From: Macrostomum hystrix
Taxonomy: Eukaryota; Platyhelminthes; Macrostomidae
NCBI GenBank assembly: GCA_950097015.1
Contig: CATNEN010000003.1
Location: forward strand, 4,449,501-4,513,500
Reading direction: 5' to 3'
Length of the DNA stretch: 64,000 nucleotides
The notes beneath the pieces were generated by a model. The model searched no databases and was not told the origin of the DNA. It was given only the letters and a program-made list of their open reading frames with translations. Positions 1 to 9,820 of this stretch are shown here, piece by piece (positions within the stretch are counted from its first letter, which is position 1; each line of letters opens with the position of its first letter). A program made the position numbers and the translations under genes.

Positions 1-621
1 TTCTATATTAAGTGGTTAAATGCAACCTACCTTGGTCTCGCCAAGCTAAAATACGCAAAGCCTCTCATGATTTTGCTGGTGAGCGGTCTGTGCAAGGCTT
101 GGTTCCCGAGCAACAGAATTCATGAAATCACGAATGTCACCAAGGAGTTTAAAATATTCGTCAGAGAAATCCGCTTCGACAACTCAAGCGAAGTGTGCCG
201 AAATGCTGCCTGCGACCCTCAGTGCAGAGACGAGTGCTGGGGACCCGGACCGGATATGTGCGTGGCCTGCAGGAGTTTCGAGGTGGACGGTGTCTGTTAT
301 GCCACGTGCAAGCATGCAGGCCGATATCAGCTAGGCACTTTGTGTCTGCCGTGCCACAGTGAGTGCGACGGCGGCTGCAGCGGTCCGAGCGCTTCGGAGT
401 GCAAGCGATGCCGAAACCTGAAGGAGGACGGCAAGTGCGTGGCCTCCTGCAGCCGAGAAAGGCGCCCGAGCTTAATGGGCGTCTGCTACTCGGTGGCGAC
501 AGCGAGGCTCTTTGAAGTCGGCATCGGCTTCGGCATCGGCGTCGGCCTGCTAATTCTGCTGCTGCTGCTGCTGACGCTCGCCTACATGCGCTACCCCAAT
601 CTCACAGCTGTGTTTATTTGA
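1..621 (+). CDS. EGFR-type receptor, 3' part, ending after the transmembrane helix (5' end outside window)
   Basis: The frame is open from base 1 to a TGA at 619-621. The first ~55 residues resemble the C-terminal end of an EGFR L2 (receptor-L) domain. A furin-like cysteine-rich segment follows, with CWGPGPDMCVAC and CSGPSASECKRC, the pattern of EGFR domain IV. A hydrophobic helix (about bases 508-585, an L-rich run) comes next, then only about eight residues (MRYPNLTA...) before the stop. No kinase domain follows in any frame, and a polyadenylation signal lies at 956-961. In ordinary EGFRs this position leads into the juxtamembrane region and tyrosine kinase. As read, this is a membrane-anchored, kinase-less ectodomain that could act as a decoy or co-receptor; that role is inference. 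An unrecognised splice donor near the end could change the tail. Family assignment is firm; the truncated form is less sure. Confidence 0.75.
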   Translation, partial: FYIKWLNATYLGLAKLKYAKPLMILLVSGLCKAWFPSNRIHEITNVTKEFKIFVREIRFDNSSEVCRNAACDPQCRDECWGPGPDMCVACRSFEVDGVCYATCKHAGRYQLGTLCLPCHSECDGGCSGPSASECKRCRNLKEDGKCVASCSRERRPSLMGVCYSVATARLFEVGIGFGIGVGLLILLLLLLTLAYMRYPNLTAVFI

Positions 622-1007
622 GCTTTAACACCTACGTGATTCATCAAACCCAAACGAGTATCGAGAATATTGGGAAAATTTGCGGCACAACCAACTCTAG
701 TGTTTATGAATGGAAGTGCATTTTCTGTTTTTATTAGCTTCCGTGACATCGAATATTTTTTTTTTAAAAATCCAATATTTTGGAAAATCTCAAAAAAGGA
801 AAAGTTTGTTGCTCTGGCAGATCAGTTTTCTCTTCAGTTTCTCCAGCCAGAGCTCAATGGCTTAACGCTGCAATTCATTAACTAACAATTGTCTAATTAT
901 ATGGCCTCAAAAATATTTTTATTAACTGTCGCTTGCCTCCGACTGTCAGCCGAAAAATAAAAACTGGTTATTGTAAAGATCGTTTAAGACTTATCAATCA
1001 CTTATCT
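622..1007 (+). other. 3' UTR and downstream flank of the EGFR-type gene
   Basis: AT-rich sequence without credible coding. An AATAAA polyadenylation hexamer at 956-961, about 335 bases after the stop, is the probable 3' end signal. Confidence 0.55.
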
Positions 1008-1172
1008 CAGACTTATCAGACACTGCAGACACTGTGACATCAGACACTGCACACACTGTGACATCAGACACTGCACCCACTGTGACATCAGACACTGCAC
1101 CCACTGTGACATCAGACACTGCACCCACTGTGACATCAGACACTGCACCCACTGTCACATCAGACACTGCAG
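1008..1172. repeat. Minisatellite, ~24-bp unit
   Basis: About six tandem copies of a 24-bp unit containing CAGACACTGCACCCACTGTG. It abuts the next array, and the two share the GTCAGA / ACATCAGACA theme, so one may have grown out of the other. Confidence 0.9.
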
Positions 1173-2430
1173 CATCTTTAATGCGATTCTGGTGTCAGAT
1201 CTTTAATGCAGTTCTGGTGTCAGATCTTTAATGCAGTTCTGGTGTCAGATATTTAATGCGATTCTGGTGTCAGATCTTTAATGCGATTCTGGTGTCAGAT
1301 CTTTAATGCAGTTCTGGTGTCAGATCTTTAATGCTATTCTGGTGTCAGATCTTTAATGCGGTTCTGGTGTCAGATCTTTAACGCGGTTCTGGTGTCAGAT
1401 CTTTAATGCGATTCTGGTGTCAGATCTTTAATGCAGTTCTGGTGTCAGATATTTAATGCGATTCTGGTGTCAGATCTTTAATGCGGTTCTGGTGTCAGAT
1501 CTTTAATGCGGTTCTGGTGTCAGATCTTTATTGCGGTTCTGGTGTCAGATCTTTAATGCAGTTCTGGTGTCAGATATTTAATGCGATTCTGGTGTCAGAT
1601 CTTTAATGCAGTTCTGGTGTCAGATATTTAATGCGATTCTGGTGTCAGATCTTTAATGCAGTTCTGGTGTCAGATATTTAATGCGATTCTGGTGTCAGAT
1701 ATTTAATGCGATTCTGTTGTCAGATCTTTATTGCGGTTCTGGTGTCAGATCTTTAATGCGGTTCTGGTGTTAGATCTTTAATGCGATTCTGGTGTCAGAT
1801 CTTTAATGCGATTCTGGTGTCAGATCTTTAATGCGATTCTGGTGTCAGATCTTTAATGCGGTTCTGGTGTCAGATCTTTAATGCTATTCTGGTGTCAGAT
1901 CTTTATTGCGGTTCTGGTGTCAGATCTTTAATGCGGTTCTGGTGTCAGATCCTTGCTGCGATTCTTGTGTCAGATCTTTAATGCGATTCTGGTGTCAGAT
2001 CTTTAATGCGATTCTGGTGTCAGATCTTTAATGCGATTCTGGTGTCAGATCTTTAATGCGATTCTGGTGTCAGATCTTTAATGCGATTCTGTTGTCAGAT
2101 CTTTAATGCGATTCTGGTGTCAGATCTTTAATGCGATTCTGGTGTCAGATCTTTAACGCGGTTGTGGTGTCAGATCTTTAATGCGATTCTGGTGTCAGAT
2201 CTTTAATGCGGTTCTGGTGTCAGATCTTTAATGTGGTTCTGGTGTCAGATCTTTAATGCAATTCTGGTGTCAGATCTTTAATGCGGTTCTGGTGTCAGAT
2301 CTTTAATGTGGTTCTGGTGTCAGATCTTTAATGCAATTCTGGTGTCAGATCCTTGCTGCGATTCTTGTGTCAGATCTTTAATGCGATTCTGGTGTCAGAT
2401 ATTTAATGCGATTCTGGTTTCAGATGCTTC
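1173..2430. repeat. Minisatellite, ~25-bp unit, about 50 copies
   Basis: Tandem 25-bp units built on AGATCTTTAATGCG plus TTCTGGTGTC. Scattered variants (GCGATT, GCAGTT, GCGGTT, ATTTAA for CTTTAA, and a CCTTGCTGCG variant near 1951 and 2350) recur at intervals, pointing to growth by block duplication. A TGA, TAA or TAG falls in most frames, so it is not coding. Confidence 0.95.
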
Positions 2431-3288
2431 TGCGATTTTCGTGGTTTTCTCAGCTGTTGTTCTTGTGTGTTCTTGTGTAGACCATCATGTATATTCTTAG
2501 CACAAGCTATACAACCACGATAAATATCTTTAGGAACAACAAAATTTTTTCTTATTGGAAAAGATCATTGTGACTTGGGCTAGTTCGCTTCAATGACAAA
2601 TTCATATAATATATTAGCTGGGTACAAATTATATACACGAAAATAGCAAATTGCCAGCCGGTCCGATCGAGTTCAGGACAACACTCTGGCCTCGGAGCTT
2701 CTCTGCGATCCCCGCTTCCTTCTCGCCCAGTCAGGAGAAGCGCCTAGCGTTGCTGGGGGTAGGTCTTTGCTCGCAACTCAACGACTGTGGGACTAAAATG
2801 AGGAACTCGCAGCAAAGTGCCGAGAGTTTTCTGTTGACTGAGAGTGTGAATCCGATTGGAGACGAGAACTGCATGGCGCACTTGAAAAAACTGACGCCCC
2901 GATCTGTTGTTTGACTTCTTCAAGCATCGCCAGATCATGCTCAAATCGAATGGCTCAGAAACTTCAAAAGAAAAGAAAATAAAACGAAAATATTTCCCTT
3001 TGGTCGGGTAGAACAAGACGGGGTGGTGAGACAATCAGACGAGAGATGCTCGAGCATTCTAACTGGACTCTAGAGGCGCATCTGCTGAACGGTGAAGTGC
3101 AGCGCATCGACTAGCAGCTGACGGTCCCCGCGCCAATGTCCAGGGCAGCCACCTCAGCCAGTTGCCTATATCTATCTAAGCGAAATTCGCAGTCGAAATC
3201 GTCTCAAGAGAGTGACACAAGTCAATAGGAGACAGGCTGGCAAAGAGCTCATGCTGAAAAAGCGAAGCTTCAACACCAGACACCCGAA
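2431..3288. other. Intergenic region and 5' flank of lectin gene A
   Basis: No supported gene. A short open frame at 2651-2914 shows no recognisable domain. The sequence CTATATCTATC near 3164-3174 is a weak TATA-like candidate about 120 bases before the first ATG of the next gene. Confidence 0.4.
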
Positions 3289-6200
3289 ATGAGACTTTCG
3301 CACTGCGTCTCGGCTGGGCTACTTCTGCTAGCGGCGTTTGCTTGCGTTCCGCCAGCGGTGGCAAATAACGATGGTGAGTGAGAGGCGCACAAGTTGCTAC
3401 TCTCAGCAATGTCTCTCGTGACATAGCCTATATTTAGTCAACCAATTTTCTATTTCAGACGCTGTCCAGATCCGCTTGACGAACTGCAGACAGAGCTCGG
3501 ACTACGCTGGAATCTCTCGATGCACTGGCGCCATTGATGGAACCACCAACCAGAGATGGTCAGCTGCAGGAATGAGCACAACCAACAATGACCCTCACCC
3601 GTTCTGGGAGGCCCAAGCCGATCAGGTGACTCACTTCAAGAGAATCCGCATCTTCAACCGACAGGACTGCTGTCCGGAGAGACTCAACAACTTCGTCATC
3701 AAGATCGACGGTCACGAGTGCGCTCGGTACCACAGCACGACCTCCTTCTCCATCAAGACCTTCGACTGCGACAGGGAGGGCAGAGTTGTACGGATTGAGA
3801 GCACAATCCAAACCCACCTCACACTGGCCGAGGTGCAAGTTTTCGGAGTGGTGGTCGAGCAAACAACACCCACACGTGAGTTAATGATCTGCACCAATAC
3901 TCTAATTCCTAACGTCATATTAGCAAAAATGGCATCCTAAAATAACTTTCAAGGATTGCAGGAGGGCTGCAAAGCATGGCACACCATTTGGTGACACTAG
4001 ACCCGCAGCCAGCGAGGAGGCAATTCTGCCCCGTTCGCTGACTACTGAGCACACACTCACACAAATACCGTACGCAGGCACACACAGCTCACAAAGGTGT
4101 GTACACCTGCCCTGACTTTCTCATCGTCAGGCAGTGGTCCTCAAAGGCGTAAATCGCACGACAAGCCATTAAGCCTTCTCTCTGCGGCTGCGCCCCAAAT
4201 GAATGTGGCCTCGCTACGGAATCGAACTTGGGGACCTTGGTGCGAGAGGCAAACGCGCTATCCGCTCTGCCTCTGACCCGAACCGTGAAATTTTAGCTAT
4301 GCCGGAAATTAATGCTAATATGCTCAACATGCTGTGATATGCGTGTGCGTTTTTAGGACATATAATACAGTTGAAATATTCAAGAGGCGATATCATTATT
4401 CTGATCAGTTTATTCAAAACAATATTCATGGATATTTTAGCGATGCTGAAGCTGTCCAACTGCGACCAGAGCTCTGACTATCTGGGAAGCCACAAATGCA
4501 CAGCGGCCATCGACGGCAACACCAAGCAGATGTGGGGTCAGGCCGTTCTGGCTACAACCAACACCGATCTCAGACCGTGGTGGGAGGCCAAAATGGAAGC
4601 TCCAGCGCTGATCAAGCAGGTAAAAATATTCAACCGGCAGGACTGCTGTCCTGAGAGACTGGCCAACTTTGTCATCAGAGTGGACGGCAAGGTCTGCGCT
4701 GAGTACAACAGCGGACCGTTCTCTGTGTGGACCTTTGACTGCAACCGTGCTGGCAGAACTGTGCACATCGAGAGTAGAATTAGCACTCACCTGACGATCG
4801 CCGAGGTGCAGGTGTTTGGAGACATTCTCCCAAGGGATCAGTGGCATTGTAAGTACTGCATACAATTGTACCCTTGCTTATGAATCACGGCTCGCTTCAA
4901 TGTTTGAAGCCAAGCGAGCGTTCTAACTGATGGAATAACATATCAACATTTCAGTGCACCCTGAGCAGGTGACTCTGAAGAACTGCCGACAGAGCTCGGA
5001 CTACGCTGGAATCTCTCGATGCACTGGCGCAATCGATGGAACCACCAACCAGAGATGGACCGCCACTGGCATGAGCACCACCAACAATGACCTTCATCCA
5101 TTCTGGGAGGCCCAGGCCGAAAAAACTACTCATTTCAAGAGAATCCGCATCTTCAACCGACAGGACTGCTGTCCGGAGAGACTCAACAACTTCGTCATCA
5201 AGATCGACGGTCACGAGTGTGCTCGGTACCACAGCACCACTTGGTTCGCCGTGAAGTCATTTGATTGCGGTCGAGTCGGCAAAGTGCTTCGCATTGAGAG
5301 CACAGTCCAGACACACCTCACACTTGCTGAGGTGCAGGTGTTCGGCTCAGTGAGAGCAACACCTACGAAATACAGTAAGCCAACAGCAGAGCAATATATA
5401 ATTGATAGGAATAGTTCTGCCGGTAAACTTCTTCACTTGAAAGCGAATACTTAAATCCAAGTGAAATGATTTTCTTCACTCCGAAATTTTATTTAAAAAA
5501 ATAGTTATTGCAGGAGGGCTGCAAAGCATGGCACACCATTTGGTGACACTAGACCCGCAGCCAGCGAGGAGGCAATTCTGCCCCGTTCGCTGACTACTGA
5601 GCACACACTCACACAAATACCGTACGCAGGCACACACAGCTCACAAAGGTGTGTACACCTGCCCTGACTTTCTCATCGTCAGGCAGTGGTCCTCAAAGGC
5701 GTAAATCGCACGACAAGCCATTAAGCCTTCTCTCTGCGGCTGCGCCCCAAATGAATGTGGCCTCGCTACGGAATCGAACTTGGGGACCTTGGTGCGAGAG
5801 GCAAACGCGCTATCCGCTCTGCCTCTGACCCGAACCGTGAAATTTTAGCTATGCCGGAAATTAATGCTAATATGCTCAACATGCTGTGATATGCGTGTGC
5901 GTTTTTAGGACATATAATACAGTTGAAATATTCAAGAGGCGATATCATTATTCTGATCAGTTTATTCAAAACAATATTCATGGATATTTTAGCGATGCTG
6001 AAGCTGTCCAACTGCGACCAGAGCTCTGACTATCTGGGAAGCCACAAATGCACAGCGGCCATCGACGGCAACACCAAGCAGATGTGGGGTCAGGCCGTTC
6101 TGGCTACAACCAACACCGATCTCAGACCGTGGTGGGAGGCCAAAATGGAAGCTCCAGCGCTGATCAAGCAGGTAAAAATATTCAACCGGCAGGACTGCTG

Positions 6201-9006
6201 TCCTGAGAGACTGGCCAACTTTGTCATCAGAGTGGACGGCAAGGTCTGCGCTGAGTACAACAGCGGACCGTTCTCTGTGTGGACCTTTGACTGCAACCGT
6301 GCTGGCAGAACTGTGCACATCGAGAGTAGAATTAGCACTCACCTGACGATCGCCGAGGTGCAGGTGTTTGGAGACATTCTCCCAAGGGATCAGTGGCATT
6401 GTAAGTACTGCATACAATTGTACCCTTGCTTATGAATCACGGCTCGCTTCAATGTTTGAAGCCAAGCGAGCGTTCTAACTGATGGAATAACATATCAACA
6501 TTTCAGTGCACCCTGAGCAGGTGACTCTGAAGAACTGCCGACAGAGCTCGGACTACGCTGGAATCTCTCGATGCACTGGCGCAATCGATGGAACCACCAA
6601 CCAGAGATGGACCGCCACTGGCATGAGCACCACCAACAATGACCTTCATCCATTCTGGGAGGCCCAGGCCGAAAAAACTACTCATTTCAAGAGAATCCGC
6701 ATCTTCAACCGACAGGACTGCTGTCCGGAGAGACTCAACAACTTCGTCATCAAGATCGACGGTCACGAGTGTGCTCGGTACCACAGCACCACTTGGTTCG
6801 CCGTGAAGTCATTTGATTGCGGTCGAGTCGGCAAAGTGCTTCGCATTGAGAGCACAGTCCAGACACACCTCACACTTGCTGAGGTGCAGGTGTTCGGCTC
6901 AGTGAGAGCAACATTGAGCACGTTTGGTTAGTTCGTCTTTTGTCATACGAATTTTTGTATTATTGCACAGAAAACTTCAATGTGAACAAGAATATGACTG
7001 ACTAACATAAGGGGCGCGGCCCTTAGTCATGTCACCTTCTAGAAGGCTATAAAAGTTGTGGCCCAGAATGTCTTTGAATGCTTATCAGCTCAACCAATTC
7101 TCTAGTGCTATTTCAACAATAAGGAAGATTTGTCTAGCTCAAAAAACTGTTTGAGATAAATTTAATGCGTCAGAAAAGAAGTCAAAAACATTTTCTAGGC
7201 ATGCTTAAGCTGTCAAACTGTGCGCAAAGCTCAGACTACGTGGCTAGTCACAAGTGCACCGCTGCGATTGATGGCAGCACCAAACAGATGTGGTCGACCG
7301 CAACAATGGCCACAACACAAATTGATCCTCGACCCTGGTGGGAGGCTCGCACCGAGGCTCCAGCGATGATCAAGCGAGTTAAAATCTTCAACCGTCAGGA
7401 CTGTTGTCCGGAAAGGCTTGGAAACTTTGTCATCAAAGTGGACGGGAAGGTCTGCGCAGAGTACAACAGCGGACCGTTCTCTGTGTGGACCTTCGACTGC
7501 AACCGCGCAGGCAGAATCGTGCACATCGAGAGCCGCATCGCCACCCACCTCACGCTGGCAGAGGTGCAGGTGTTCGGAGACATTCTCCCAAGGGATCAGT
7601 GGCATTGTGAGTACTGCACGAGTTTCTCATTTCCATGGTTGTTTTCTGGTTTAGTATTTTCTTACGAATTGCATTTCAGTGTACCCCGAGCAGCTGACTC
7701 TGAAGAACTGCAGACAGAGCTCAGACTACGCTGGAATCTCTCGATGCACTGGCGCCATCGATGGAACCACCAACCAGAGATGGACAGCCACTGGCATGAG
7801 CACAACTAACAATGACCCTCACCCGTTCTGGGAGGCCCAGGCCGATCAGGTGACTCACTTTCAAACGATCCGCATCTTCAACCGACAGGACTGCTGTCCG
7901 GAGAGACTCAACAACTTCGTCATCAAGATCGACGGACACGAGTGCGCTCGCTACCACAGCACCACTTCTTTCGTAGTGAAGTCATTCAAATGCGACAAAG
8001 TGGGCAAGGTCCTTCGTATCGAGAGCACAATTCAGACACACCTGACACTCGCAGAAGTGCAGGTGTTTGGCATTGTGACAAGTCCCAAATCAGTTGGACG
8101 TGAGTTTTGTTGAAACATGTTCAAAATTCAGCATGTTTAGTTTTTTAGCCATTGTGAAGCACTCATCCTTGACACGGGGTTCGATCCAAACGATCGTAAA
8201 AAATTATTAACAAAAGGTGGTACATATTGAATAATTGGTGGGCATGATTTTGCGTATTTCAGCAATGCTTCGCCTGTCGAATTGTCGTCAGAGCTCCAAC
8301 TACCAAGGGGGTCACTTGTGCTCCGCTGCAATCGATGGAAACACCAACCAGTTCTGGGGTCAATCCACTTTGGCTACTACAAACAACGAGGCTCATCCGT
8401 GGTGGGAGGCCCGCACAGACTCTCCAGTGATGATCGAGAAAGTTCGGATCTTCAACCGTCAGGATTGCTGTCCGGAGAGACTGGGCAACTTCGTCATCAA
8501 GGTGGATGGTAAGGTTTGCGCTGAGTACAACAGCGGGCCGTTCTCAGTGTGGACCTTCGACTGCAAGCGTGCTGGCAGTTTAGTGAGCATCGAAAGTCGG
8601 ATTCACACCCATTTGACACTGGCTGAAGTCCAGGTGTTCGGATCGCCACCATGTGTGTACCATCATTTTGAGTACACTGTTGTCGATTTATCTGTGTGCT
8701 GATAATTGTTGATTGCTGGAGTTAATCATTCGCCTTTCAGCCAATGAGTGCTTTAATAACCAGGAGAACTTTGTCAGCTCGGCAACTTCGGTCACGGAGA
8801 GCGGCAAGCCCTGTCAGGATTGGTCAGTGAAGACCTGCTCAGACAGCACCAAGGGCATCAGCTGTCACGTGCCCAGCCAGCTGGTGATTGACGCTGGCCT
8901 GACTGGCAATGCGTGCCGCAACCCTGGAGACTACCTGAGGGACAGGCCGTGGTGCTACACCACCACTGGTACCAGGTGGGAGTACTGCAGCATACCTGCG
9001 TGTTAA
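3289..9006 (+). CDS. Secreted protein A: signal peptide, eight alternating F-type-lectin-like (FTP) domains, C-terminal kringle-like domain
   Basis: Exons: 3289-3373 (signal peptide, MRLSHCVSAGLLLLAAFACV), 3459-3875, 4441-4848, 4955-5374, 5993-6400, 6507-6926, 7199-7606, 7680-8099, 8263-8652 and 8741-9006. All introns are phase 1, and the total of 3642 nt encodes 1213 residues. Each middle exon encodes one domain like eel fucolectin/tachylectin-4 (FTP). Shared features are QSSDY, a CTGAIDG-type loop, WWEA, the hallmark NRQDCCPERL and LAEVQVFG. Domains alternate between type a (CARYHS, exons of ~420 nt) and type b (CAEYNSGPFSVWTFDC, 408 nt). The last exon is kringle-like: NACRNP, RPWCYTT, WEYC, with eight cysteines. 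The likely role is a secreted, multivalent glycan-binding or immune protein. The fucose-ligand His of F-type lectins is Thr in every copy, so sugar specificity is uncertain. Exons 5993-6400 and 6507-6926 lie in an exact duplication. A polyadenylation signal sits near 9111. Gene B is its paralogue. Confidence 0.85.
3955..4275 (-). mobile_element. SINE-A copy (tRNA-derived), intron of gene A
   Basis: Read on the minus strand it starts with a tRNA-like head: box A TGGCAGAGCGG-like, box B GTTCGATTCC-like. A conserved body follows (CATTCATTTGGGGCGCAGCC, then a GTGTACAC-rich part), and it ends in GGGTCTAGTGTCA and GCAGCCCTCCTGCAAT. It lies antisense to the host gene. Confidence 0.85.
3955..5361 (+). 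repeat. First copy of a 1,407-bp tandem duplication inside lectin gene A
   Basis: Contains a reverse SINE, a type-b exon, an intron and most of a type-a exon. It recurs at 5507-6913 (offset 1,552) with no difference that I could see. The left edge coincides with the 3' end of the SINE. The right edge falls 13 bases before the end of the type-a exon. Confidence 0.9.
5507..5827 (-). mobile_element. SINE-A copy within the duplicated block
   Basis: Same element as 3955-4275, carried along in the internal duplication of gene A. Its 3' terminus (ATTGCAGGAGGG on the plus strand) marks the duplication boundary. Confidence 0.85.
5507..6913 (+). repeat. Second copy of the 1,407-bp tandem duplication
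   Basis: Appears identical to 3955-5361. The copies are separated by 145 unique bases (5362-5506). It adds one extra b-a domain pair to gene A. The identity means a very recent event or an assembly duplicate. Confidence 0.9.
7048..7054 (+). promoter_or_regulatory. TATA-box-like site inside an intron of lectin gene A
   Basis: GGCTATAAAAG is a textbook TATA box with GC flanks, about 150 bases before the exon at 7199. An initiator-like TCAGCTC follows about 35 bases downstream. It may be chance; a promoter here would produce a form lacking the signal peptide. Confidence 0.2.
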
Positions 9007-9820
9007 ACCGACTCAAAAAAAACCTTTTGAAATTCTGAACTCAATGGTGTCGGCTTTGACTTTTTGCTCTGGTTTTTGTGAGTCTAAATAAGTTTTTTCA
9101 ACTGAACAGAATAAACAAAACGTGATGGTGGCCGTATCAAAGGTGTTGCCTCATCAGGAAGTAGCAACTGCTCACTGGCTATGTTTCAACTGTCTTTTCA
9201 TTTCTGCTTAATTATTGAAGCAGAATCAGCGATGTTACTGATGTAGTTTAAGCGTTTGATTTGACTAACTATTTATTAAATTGTCGCATATGAGTTTCAG
9301 TGGTTATTGAAGATCAAAAGCATAAGTTTAGAAATAGCATTCTTTGACATGCAGCCTTTTTGGCCTTCAGTGAGCTAAAATTGAGTCATTCTAGGATGAA
9401 AGGATTGTTAAAGGCAAGACAAATTGCAGCATAGCTCAAAAGAGTTAAGCGCTGCATGGCTTACCTAAAAGTTAGAAATACAAAAATGGCTGTCAAGACG
9501 AAATTGGCAAACAAGATTGCCTAAAAAGACGGGATTTCGTCCCCATTTCCGCGAGGAAGGGGACCTGGGCAGATGCTCGTCGATAGGGCGCATGTGTTAA
9601 ACGGCCGAAAAAATCTGCCGATATTTGCTGACAGTCAGCAGATCCCAAGCCGGTTGCCTGCTTAGAAGTCTATTTCTCGAACGCCTTCGTTAGAAAACAC
9701 GAGGGAGCTCTCAATACTTAAGAGGCAGCTTTTAACCAAAGGGAAGTCCTAATGCTGTCATGAATTGTTTTACCATTGATTCAAAAGCAACGACTTTCTT
9801 TACATAGCTGAAACTGAACA
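9007..9820. other. 3' UTR of gene A and spacer between lectin genes A and B
   Basis: No coding signal. AATAAA near 9111 is the likely polyadenylation site of gene A. The section 9521-9700 is more GC-balanced but not identified. Just before the ATG of gene B is a good 3' splice site (CTTTCTTTACATAG, ending 9806), possibly for a 5' UTR intron or a spliced leader. Confidence 0.45.

Noticed and set aside
2651-2914. 88-codon frame as a gene
   Set aside because: No recognisable motif, no splice support, and overlapping frames on the other strand are equally long.
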